Notes under the pieces: generated by a model
Databases searched by the model: none
Told to the model about the DNA's origin: nothing
The model's input: only the letters and a program-made list of their open reading frames with translations
Part shown: piece after piece, positions 7,596 through 16,847 of the stretch
How positions within the stretch are numbered: the first letter of the stretch is position 1
Layout: every line of letters begins with the position of its first letter
Program-made: the position numbers and the translations under genes
Assembly (NCBI GenBank): GCA_945860945.1
Contig: CAMASG010000020.1
Location: 1 to 37,638 of the forward strand
Direction of reading: 5' to 3'
Origin: Akkermansia muciniphila
Lineage (GTDB): Bacteria; Verrucomicrobiota; Verrucomicrobiia; Limisphaerales; SIAT01
Length of the DNA: 37,638 bases

Positions 7596-9293
7596 TTAGG
7601 TGCACCGCATCACTTCTTCAAAGGTCGTGGTGCCATTGTACATCAAGCTAAGCCCGTCGTCGCGCAACGTTTTCATCCCGAACTCACGAGCTTTCTCACG
7701 CAGCACGATACCGGGCGCGCGCTCGCTAATCAAGTTGCGGATGGGATCGCTCATCATCAGCAGTTCGTAAATGCCCCGGCGGCCTTTGTATCCGGTCTTG
7801 TTGCACGTCTCGCAGCCGGTGCCATAGCAGAAGGATTTGCCCGCGACGTCGTGCGGCGAAAGCTCGAGCATCTTAATCTGGCTCTCGGTCGGTTCGAAGG
7901 AGGCGCGGCATTTTGGACAGATGGTTTTGCTCAACCGCTGGGCGAGCACGCCGTTGAGCGAGGAGACGATGAGGAACGGCTCCACTCCCATATCCAGAAG
8001 ACGAGTGATCGCTTCGGTGGCGTTGTTCGTGTGCAACGTGCTTACCACCATGTGGCCGGTGAGCGATGCCTGAATACCGATGGACGCGGTCTCGAGATCG
8101 CGCATCTCACCAATCATGATGATGTCGGGATCTTGACGAAGGAACGCTTTGAGCGCTTTGGCGAAGGTCATCCCCGCCGCCTCGCTCATCGGCACTTGAA
8201 TAAGGCCTTCGATGTCGAACTCGACTGGGTCCTCGGCGGTGACGATCTTTGTGTCCTCTTGGTTGAGCCGCCGAAGGGCCGCGTAAAGCGTTGTGGTTTT
8301 TCCGGAACCGGTCGGCCCAGTGACCGCGAAAATCCCGCTGGGCTGCTCGATGCAGTGAATGATGCCGTCGTAAACGTGCTTCGGGATGTTCAGGATTTCG
8401 AGCGAGAGCAGGTTCGAGTTGCGATCGAGCACGCGGAGCACCACCGATTCACCAAAGCGCGTGGGCAGACACGACACGCGAAGATCGATGTGCAACCCAG
8501 CCACCGTCGTTGCGATACGGCCATCCTGCGGCAAACGTCGCTCGGCGATGTTCAAGTTAGCCATGATCTTGATACGCGAGGCGATGGCCGAAGCCAGTTC
8601 GCGCGGCGGCGGCGTCAACTCCACCATCGTGCCATCCACCTTCATCCGAATGCGGTAATCATCCTCGAACGGCTCGAAGTGAATGTCCGCCGCTTTGGAT
8701 TTCACCGCTTGATACAGGCAGAGGTTGACGAAGCGCGTGATGGGCGTGGCGTCGCCCACTTCCTCGAGCATCATCGAGGGGCCATCATCGTCATTCGCTC
8801 CGTCTTTTGCCAACTCGTGACCACCAAGCTCTGCAATGAGGTCGGCGAAGGAATCCTCATCCGAATACAGTTTATCGATGAGCGGAAGAATCTTGGCTGG
8901 GTCGGTGATGACAACCTGAATCTCTTTGCCGAGCTGGTAGGCGAGATCGTCGAGTTGCGTGGGGTTGAGCGGATCGACCAGCACCAGACGGATGGCATTA
9001 TCGTAAAGACCGACAGGCAGACACTGATACATCCGTACTGTAGCGGCGGGAATAGCTTCGAGCAGCTCGGGTGTAAATTCGACATCCTCAAGGGCAATCA
9101 CCTCCGTGCCCATGTATTCCGCCATCAAATCGAGCTGGCTGCCGGTATCGAGCACATTCATCTCGTGTAAAAGCGAGCTGACGGCTTTGCCGGAAAGCGT
9201 GTGTTCGTCCTGCACTTTCTCTAGCACAGCGTCCTCCGCCAATCCACGCTCCTTGAGGAGGTGCAACAACGGGTGTGAGAGAATCGTCGCCAT
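7596..9293 (-). CDS. PilB/GspE-family assembly ATPase (second copy)
   Basis: The protein has 565 residues. An N-terminal GspE-N (MshEN-like) region covers about residues 1-150. The catalytic domain has a Walker A motif GPTGSGKTTTLYAAL near residue 325, a Walker B-like region PDIIMIGEMRDLETA and a His box STLHTNNA. A CPKC/CETC tetracysteine zinc motif lies near residues 460-505, typical of GspE and PilB rather than PilT. These hexameric ATPases energise pilin or pseudopilin extension. The gene sits between pilT (11-bp gap) and pilC (12-bp gap). It is only partly similar to the 578-residue ATPase upstream and may serve a different fibre or form a mixed motor. Confidence 0.93.
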   Translation of the reverse strand: MATILSHPLLHLLKERGLAEDAVLEKVQDEHTLSGKAVSSLLHEMNVLDTGSQLDLMAEYMGTEVIALEDVEFTPELLEAIPAATVRMYQCLPVGLYDNAIRLVLVDPLNPTQLDDLAYQLGKEIQVVITDPAKILPLIDKLYSDEDSFADLIAELGGHELAKDGANDDDGPSMMLEEVGDATPITRFVNLCLYQAVKSKAADIHFEPFEDDYRIRMKVDGTMVELTPPPRELASAIASRIKIMANLNIAERRLPQDGRIATTVAGLHIDLRVSCLPTRFGESVVLRVLDRNSNLLSLEILNIPKHVYDGIIHCIEQPSGIFAVTGPTGSGKTTTLYAALRRLNQEDTKIVTAEDPVEFDIEGLIQVPMSEAAGMTFAKALKAFLRQDPDIIMIGEMRDLETASIGIQASLTGHMVVSTLHTNNATEAITRLLDMGVEPFLIVSSLNGVLAQRLSKTICPKCRASFEPTESQIKMLELSPHDVAGKSFCYGTGCETCNKTGYKGRRGIYELLMMSDPIRNLISERAPGIVLREKAREFGMKTLRDDGLSLMYNGTTTFEEVMRCT

Positions 9294-9304
9294 AAAACGT
9301 TAGC

Positions 9305-10450
9305 TCAATGCCCGCGATTCGCCCCGGTCGGCTGGTTGAGACCTTCCGGCACTTTTCCTTGGGAGGCCATCTCAGCGTCGTACTCGGATAACTTCTCCAT
9401 CATGCCGCGGTCGTCCGAAGCCTTGTTCATACAATCTGCGCGGGTGATGATTCCTTCGACATATTTTTCGTAGAGCGTGCCATCGAGAGTCTTCATGCCA
9501 TACTTCGCGCCAGTCTGCATATCCGACGGGATGCGGAAGGTCTTGTTATCGCGGATGAGCGCAGCGATGGAAGGCGTGTTGACCATGATGTCGTGGATGG
9601 CGAGGCGCCCCTTGCCGTCCGCGCGCTTGAGCAGAATCTGCGAAATCACCACCATCAACACCGTCGAGAGCTGGATGCGAATCGTCTCCTGCTGGTTCAT
9701 CGGGAAGGCGTTCACAAGACGGTCAATCGTCTTCGCCGCGCCGGTGGTGTGCAGCGTGCCGTACACCAAGTGACCGGTTTCAGCGGCGGACACGGCCATT
9801 TCAATCGTCTCCAAATCGCGCAACTCGCCGACCAGAATCACTTCGGGATCTTGACGGAGAGCGCGGCGTAACGCCTCGCCGAAGCTCGGCACATCCGAGA
9901 ACACCTCGCGTTGCGTCACGATCGCTTTCTTGTGCGGGTGATAGAACTCGATCGGATCCTCGATGGTGAGGATGTGCGCGTCATCGTGGTTCTCATTGAT
10001 GAGGTTAATGAGCGAGGCGAGCGTGGTGGATTTGCCTGAACCGGTCGGGCCGGTGACAAGAATCATCCCGCGCGGGGAGTTCATGCACTTATCGACAATC
10101 ATCTGGCTGAGGCCGATTTGATCGATTGTGAGCAACGCGGCGGGAATCTGGCGCAACACGAGAGCGAGGTTGCCGCGCTCTTTAAAAGCGCTCACGCGGA
10201 AACGCGCTTTGGTGCCGAACGCGAACCCGAAATCCGCACCGCCCTTGGAGCGGATTGCGGTCAGGTGATCATCGTTCGCGATGCTCTTGACCAAATCCTC
10301 GAGGTCATCCTGTTTGCAGTCCGGCCCCGCGATGCGCTTGAGCGTTCCCTTGTGCCGGTAGCACGGCGGGATGCCGACGCGCACGTGCAAGTCAGCAGCG
10401 CCGGTATCCACCATCAGGTTCAACAGGTCTGGCATCGCGTAGGCGGGCAT
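9305..10450 (-). CDS. pilT: PilT-family retraction ATPase
   Basis: The protein has 381 residues, within the PilT range. The N-terminus (MPDLLNLMVDTGAADLHVRV) has the family pattern L-L-x-x-x-V-x-x-x-A-S/A-D-L-H. Walker A is GPTGSGKSTTLASLI near residue 130. The Asp and His boxes are ILTIEDPIEF and VILVGELRDLET followed by TGHLVYGTLHTTGA. There is no zinc tetracysteine, which separates it from PilB and GspE. PilT proteins depolymerise type IV pili, so its presence suggests retractable fibres. An internal ATG at codon 6 is an alternative start. The next gene begins 11 bp after its stop. Confidence 0.93.
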   Translation of the reverse strand: MPAYAMPDLLNLMVDTGAADLHVRVGIPPCYRHKGTLKRIAGPDCKQDDLEDLVKSIANDDHLTAIRSKGGADFGFAFGTKARFRVSAFKERGNLALVLRQIPAALLTIDQIGLSQMIVDKCMNSPRGMILVTGPTGSGKSTTLASLINLINENHDDAHILTIEDPIEFYHPHKKAIVTQREVFSDVPSFGEALRRALRQDPEVILVGELRDLETIEMAVSAAETGHLVYGTLHTTGAAKTIDRLVNAFPMNQQETIRIQLSTVLMVVISQILLKRADGKGRLAIHDIMVNTPSIAALIRDNKTFRIPSDMQTGAKYGMKTLDGTLYEKYVEGIITRADCMNKASDDRGMMEKLSEYDAEMASQGKVPEGLNQPTGANRGH

Positions 10451-10489
10451 AGTCTTTTCGTCGTTCCCTTTTTCTTTTCGTTGTCTCGA

Positions 10490-12226
<1,737 letters not shown>

Positions 12227-12511
12227 CTGAGATTTAACAAACTCTATTCATCGAACCACACAAAGTCAAATTTCCCACCGCACCTTTTCACCTCCGAGAA
12301 GCGGCTGCCCTCGAATAGGTTGTGCGCGATAAACGCCGGTCTTTTCTCGGCACGGTTTTCCACGCCTGAGCTGTCTTTAGACGACTAATCCACGCGCGAC
12401 AAGCTCCGTGTCATCCGTGCACGACAACCGTGTCATCCGTGCACGACAAGAACCTGATGGAAAAACTCGCCCGCCGCGTCCAAGCACGATAGGCTACGGC
12501 GTTCAACGAAA
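12227..12511 (+). other. Divergent intergenic region between pilB and the PSCyt/PSD1 cluster
   Basis: These 285 bp must hold the promoters for both the leftward pilus genes and the rightward PSCyt1-DUF1549 gene. I find no ORF with coding character. The only clear structure is the perfect tandem duplication annotated separately at 12406-12449. I could not pick out convincing -35/-10 pairs. Confidence 0.5.
12406..12449 (+). repeat. Perfect 22-bp tandem duplication
   Basis: Two identical head-to-tail copies (12406-12427 and 12428-12449) share the core tcatccgtgcacgacaa. Just upstream, gcgcgacaag (12394-12403) resembles the end of the unit, and aagcacgata at 12482-12491 resembles it downstream, so older degenerate units may flank the pair. 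The core contains GTGCAC, a 6-bp palindrome. It lies about 65-105 bp before the ATG of the rightward gene, a plausible operator position. Confidence 0.8.
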
Positions 12512-15334
12512 ATGAAACTCTGTACGACACAACGACGAGCTACCCGGGGGCATATTGGACGCGCATTGTACGTAGCGTTGTTTGCCAGCTTCATCACCGT
12601 TCACGCCGCCGCGCCTTCGAGTGAACAGGCCGAGTTCTTCGAAAGCAAAATCCGCCCCATCCTCGTCGACCACTGTTACGAGTGCCACAGTGCCAAAAGC
12701 AAATCCATCAAAGGCGGCCTGCGCATGGACACACGCGACGCTCTGCTCAAAGGCGGCGACAGCGGTCCCGCCATCATCCCGCACGACGCGGAAAAGAGCC
12801 TGCTCATCAAAGCCGTGCGCTACACGAACGCCGACTTGCAGATGCCACCGAAGAACAAGCGGCTCGCGCCGGAGCAGATCGCCGCGCTCGAGGCGTGGGT
12901 GAAACTGGGCGCACCCGATCCGCGCAGCGCCACCGCATCCACCACCCCTTCGCCAACCACCGGAAAACACTGGGCCTTCCAACCGGTGCAATCCCCCGCC
13001 CTGCCCGCCGTGAAAAACAAGCGGTGGGTACAAAATCCGATCGACACTTTCGTGCTGGCGAAACTGGAATCTGCGAAGATCACCCCATCGCCCGTCGCTG
13101 ATAAACGCACGCTCATCCGCCGCGCCACGTTCGATCTCACTGGCCTGCCTCCCACGTCTGCAGAAACCGAAGCTTTCCTCGCCGACAAATCTACCGACGC
13201 CTTCGCGAAGCTGATCGACCGCCTGCTCGCGAGTCCGCGTTACGGCGAACGCTGGGCACGCCACTGGCTCGACGTCGCGCGTTACGGCGACGTGAAAGGC
13301 TACATCGGCGTCGGCGTCGAGCGGCGTTATCCGTATTCGTACACCTACCGCGATTACGTGATTCGCGCGTTCAACGAAGATCTTCCGTTCGACCGCTTCA
13401 TCCACGAACAAATTGCCGCTGACCAACTCGATCTCGGCGAAGACAAACGGCCGCTCGCCGCGATGGGCTTTCTCACGCTCGGCCGCCGCTTCATCAACAA
13501 TCAGCAGGAGATCATCGATGACCGCATCGACGTGGCGACCCGCGGATTGATGGGCCTCACCGTCACTTGCGCCCGCTGCCACGACCACAAGTTCGACCCG
13601 ATTCCGACGAAGGATTACTACTCGCTCTACGGCGTGTTCGCCTCATCCGTCGAACCGAACGATCTGCCGCTCATCGCCAAGCCGTCCGAGAACGCAGCCT
13701 ATCAAGCTTTCGAAAAGGAACTGAAAGTGCGCGAGGCGGTGGTGACCAAATTCCGCGACGATCGCGCCGCGCAAATCACTGGCGAACTACGCGCGCCAGC
13801 CAAAATCGCCGACTACCTGCTCGCCGCGCGCGATGCCGCAAAACTCGATGACGGCGCGCTCCGCGGTTTCGCACAGCAGCGCGACCTTCATCCCTACTTC
13901 GTCGAACGCTGGCGCACCTTCTCGCGCGACACAGCCAAGACGCATCATCCCATCTTCGCTGCGTGGCACGCGCTCGCTGCCTTGTCAGCCGGCGACTTCA
14001 CGAATAAAGCGGCTGCTGCACTCGCGCCATTCACTAATGCCCCGTCGGCGAAGCCGGTGAACGTACTCATCGCGCGTGCTTTCACCACCCCGCCAGCGTC
14101 GCTCAAAGAAGCCGCGCAACGTTACGGCGATTTGCTCGGCAAGTCCGCAGCCCCCGAACCGCTTGCCGACAAGGATGAGGAATCGCTGCGACAGGTGCTC
14201 CGCGCCAAGAGTAATCCACTCGATGCGCCCATCGCTGACTTCGAGAAATTCATGGGCCGCGACGACCGCAACAAACTCGTCGCGCTTCAGAAAAAGGTCG
14301 AGGAATGGAAGATCAACAGTACGGATGCCCCAGCCCGCGCGCATTCGCTGGCGGACGCGCCGACGCCCACGACGCCGGTCGTCTTCATCCGCGGCAACGC
14401 CGGCAACCACGGGCCGCAGGTACCGCGCCAGTTTCTCGAGGTCATCGCGGGCGCGGACCGCAAGCCGTTCGTCAAAGGAAGCGGCCGACTCGAGTTCGCG
14501 CAGGCCATCGCCAGCACGAACAACCCACTCACCGCGCGCGTCATCGTGAACCGTGTTTGGCTCCACCATTTCGGACAAGGATTCGTCCGCACACCGAGCG
14601 ATTTCGGCGTGCGTGCCGATCCACCGAGCCATCCCGAACTGCTCGATCACCTCGCGCGTAATTTCATGGCCGAAGGTTGGTCGCTCAAGAAATTGCACCG
14701 CACCATCATGCTTTCAGCCACGTACCAACAAATCGGCGACGACAGCGCTGACGCGTTGCAGAAGGATCCGAACAATCTGCTGCTCTGGAAAAAGAACCGG
14801 CAGCGGCTGGAGTTCGAAGCGATGCGCGATTCTCTGCTCTTCGTCTCCGGCCAGCTCGACCAAACGATGGGCGGCAAACCGGTCGAACTAACGAAGGAAC
14901 CGTTCCCGCTGCGTCGCGCGGTCTACGCGTACATCGACCGGCAGAACTTGCCGGGCCTGTTCCGCACGTTCGATTTCGCCAATCCCGACACGCACAGCCC
15001 GATGCGTTTCAGCACCACCGTGCCGCAGCAGGCTCTCTTCTGGATGAACAGCGCTTTCACTACGCAGCAAACAAAGCACCTCGCTTCGCGACCGGAGCTG
15101 ACCTCTCTCCCAAACGACGATGCGAAAGTGCGCTGGCTCTTCGCCACGCTTTATCAGCGCGCACCGACGGCGGATGAACTGAAGGACGCACGGCAATTTC
15201 TGCAAGCCGCGCCGATCACAGCCGCCGCCGCCACAAGCGGGACAGCGGCAACCACGGTTCCTTCCATTCCCAGCGCCTTGGAACAACTCGTTCAAGTGCT
15301 GCTGATGGCGAACGAATTCGCTTTTGTGGATTAA
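12512..15334 (+). CDS. PSCyt1-DUF1549-DUF1553 exported cytochrome-type protein
   Basis: The protein has 940 residues. A signal peptide covers about residues 1-33 (ALYVALFASFITVHAAA). A PSCyt1 (planctomycete cytochrome C) domain follows, with a haem motif CYECH near residue 55 and LQMPPKNKRLAPEQIAAL, whose Met may be the axial ligand. DUF1549 covers about residues 170-375 and ends in CARCHDHKFDPIPTKDYY, a second CxxCH that is conserved in that family. DUF1553 covers about 635-900 (NPLTARVIVNRVWLHHFGQG, then the RLEFEAMRDSLL region). The biochemical role of these proteins is not established. They are abundant in Planctomycetota and Verrucomicrobiota, almost always next to DUF1501 genes, as here. 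It probably acts in the periplasm. It is the first gene of the rightward cluster. Confidence 0.92.
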   Translation: MKLCTTQRRATRGHIGRALYVALFASFITVHAAAPSSEQAEFFESKIRPILVDHCYECHSAKSKSIKGGLRMDTRDALLKGGDSGPAIIPHDAEKSLLIKAVRYTNADLQMPPKNKRLAPEQIAALEAWVKLGAPDPRSATASTTPSPTTGKHWAFQPVQSPALPAVKNKRWVQNPIDTFVLAKLESAKITPSPVADKRTLIRRATFDLTGLPPTSAETEAFLADKSTDAFAKLIDRLLASPRYGERWARHWLDVARYGDVKGYIGVGVERRYPYSYTYRDYVIRAFNEDLPFDRFIHEQIAADQLDLGEDKRPLAAMGFLTLGRRFINNQQEIIDDRIDVATRGLMGLTVTCARCHDHKFDPIPTKDYYSLYGVFASSVEPNDLPLIAKPSENAAYQAFEKELKVREAVVTKFRDDRAAQITGELRAPAKIADYLLAARDAAKLDDGALRGFAQQRDLHPYFVERWRTFSRDTAKTHHPIFAAWHALAALSAGDFTNKAAAALAPFTNAPSAKPVNVLIARAFTTPPASLKEAAQRYGDLLGKSAAPEPLADKDEESLRQVLRAKSNPLDAPIADFEKFMGRDDRNKLVALQKKVEEWKINSTDAPARAHSLADAPTPTTPVVFIRGNAGNHGPQVPRQFLEVIAGADRKPFVKGSGRLEFAQAIASTNNPLTARVIVNRVWLHHFGQGFVRTPSDFGVRADPPSHPELLDHLARNFMAEGWSLKKLHRTIMLSATYQQIGDDSADALQKDPNNLLLWKKNRQRLEFEAMRDSLLFVSGQLDQTMGGKPVELTKEPFPLRRAVYAYIDRQNLPGLFRTFDFANPDTHSPMRFSTTVPQQALFWMNSAFTTQQTKHLASRPELTSLPNDDAKVRWLFATLYQRAPTADELKDARQFLQAAPITAAAATSGTAATTVPSIPSALEQLVQVLLMANEFAFVD

Positions 15335-15445
15335 CGCGTTCAGCGCGACCGCGAGACTGATGGTTTTTGCCTTCGCGGAAATCGCATAAACCGCTTGAGG
15401 GAGCCGCACGCGAAGGCTACGCTTGGAATCAACAGCAACAGACTT

Positions 15446-16825
15446 ATGCTCAAGTTCACCGGCTCAGGATCAATCACCACTTGCGACGGCGTCACTCGCC
15501 GGGATTTCCTTGAAGTCGGCGCGCTCAGCGCACTCGGCCTCACGATGGCCGATCTCGCCAAACTCGAAGCCGCGCAACCGAAGCCAGACGGCGGACGCGA
15601 TGATCGTTCGGTGATCATGATCTTCAACCTCGGTGCGCCGAGCCAGCTCGACACGTTTGATCCCAAGCCCGACGCGCCGCGCGAGGTCCGCGGGCCGTTC
15701 AAGCCGATTCGGACCAAAGGCGATTTTCAGATCAGCGAGATTTTACCGAAGCACGCGGAGTTGGCGGACAAGTTCAGCCTCGTCCGCTCCTGTTATCACA
15801 CCGCCGCAGCCGTGCATGACACCGGCCACCAGATGATGCAGACCGGCCGGCTCTTCACCGGCGGCACCATCACGCCGCACGCCGGCTGCGCGCTCGAGTT
15901 TCTCAAAGGCCGCCGCGGCGATCTGCCCGCGCACGTCATCCTACCCGAGCCGATGGGCGCGACGGGCGGCAACATGCCGCACGGTCAGGAGGCCGGTTTT
16001 CTCGGCAAGAATTACGATCCGTTCGTGCTGAACGCCGATCCGTCGAAAGCGAATTTCAAAGTACCCGATCTCCTGCCGCCGCAGGAAATCGGCGAGGCGC
16101 GCCTCGATCGCCGTCGCAAGATGCGCGAAGTGGTGGATAGCGCGGTGAAAGGTTTTGAATCGAGCGAGAACGCGAAGTTGATGGACGGAAATTTCGCCGC
16201 CGCCTATCGCCTGATGACCAGCACGAAGGCTCGCGAAGCGTTTGATCTCACCAAGGAGCCGCTGAAAGTTCGCGAGCGTTACGGGCTGAATCGCTTCGGC
16301 CAGTGCTGCCTTCTCGCGCGACGACTCGTCGAGGCCGGTGTGCGTTTCGTCACCGTCAATACCTTCATCACCGTCTTCAACGAGATCACGTGGGACATCC
16401 ACGGTTCGAAGCCGTTCACCTCCATCGCCGGAATGAAGGAGATCGTCGCGCCGATGTATGACCAAGGTTACAGCGCGCTCATCGAAGACCTGCACCAGCG
16501 CGGGATGCTCGACAACACGCTCGTCTGCAACCTCGCTGAATTTGGACGCACGCCGAAGGTCAATCCCGCCGGTGGCCGCGACCACTGGCCGCAATGTTGG
16601 ACGATGTATTTCGCCGGCGGCGGCGTGAAGGGCGGCCGCGCCATCGGCAAGAGCGACGAAATCGGTGGCTATCCGACCGAACGGCCGACGAAGCCGAACG
16701 AGATCGTCGCGAGCATTTACCACAGCCTCGGACTCGACCTCACCACTCACCTGCCCGGCCCGCAGCAGCGCCCTTTTCCGCTCGTCGATTTCGGCACACA
16801 GCCGATCAAGGAGCTCTTCGCGTAA
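15446..16825 (+). CDS. DUF1501 family protein (Tat-exported)
   Basis: The track ORF begins at a TTG (15395). The ATG at 15446 gives 459 residues and puts the twin-arginine motif TRRDFLEVGALSALGL near residue 17, a suitable Tat signal. The body has the features of DUF1501: the start SVIMIFNLGAPSQLDTFDPK, a central LVRSCYHTAAAVHDTGHQM, and the late block NLAEFGRTPKVNPAGGRDHW. Conserved His and Asp residues in the last two blocks recall the alkaline phosphatase/sulfatase superfamily, to which DUF1501 is usually related. No activity has been shown for the family. It lies between two DUF1549/DUF1553 genes, 111 bp after the first and 22 bp before the second, which is the standard pairing. Tat export suggests a folded or cofactor-bearing protein. 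Confidence 0.93.
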   Translation: MLKFTGSGSITTCDGVTRRDFLEVGALSALGLTMADLAKLEAAQPKPDGGRDDRSVIMIFNLGAPSQLDTFDPKPDAPREVRGPFKPIRTKGDFQISEILPKHAELADKFSLVRSCYHTAAAVHDTGHQMMQTGRLFTGGTITPHAGCALEFLKGRRGDLPAHVILPEPMGATGGNMPHGQEAGFLGKNYDPFVLNADPSKANFKVPDLLPPQEIGEARLDRRRKMREVVDSAVKGFESSENAKLMDGNFAAAYRLMTSTKAREAFDLTKEPLKVRERYGLNRFGQCCLLARRLVEAGVRFVTVNTFITVFNEITWDIHGSKPFTSIAGMKEIVAPMYDQGYSALIEDLHQRGMLDNTLVCNLAEFGRTPKVNPAGGRDHWPQCWTMYFAGGGVKGGRAIGKSDEIGGYPTERPTKPNEIVASIYHSLGLDLTTHLPGPQQRPFPLVDFGTQPIKELFA

Positions 16826-16847
16826 AGGTGTTGTTCGATTCCGCCCA

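Noticed and set aside
7158-9170. 670-codon plus-strand ORF antisense to the second PilB/GspE and pilC genes
   Set aside because: The opposite strand encodes clear ATPase and platform motifs. The product is rich in Arg, His and Glu with no recognisable domain, as expected from an antisense reading of GC-rich codons.
12503-13588. 361-codon minus-strand ORF over the first PSCyt1-DUF1549 gene
   Set aside because: It is antisense to a gene with signal peptide, haem motif and DUF1549 blocks and has no motif of its own.
15395-15445. TTG start for the DUF1501 protein
   Set aside because: The extra 17 residues push the twin-arginine motif inward and lack a ribosome binding site; the ATG at 15446 gives a normal Tat leader.
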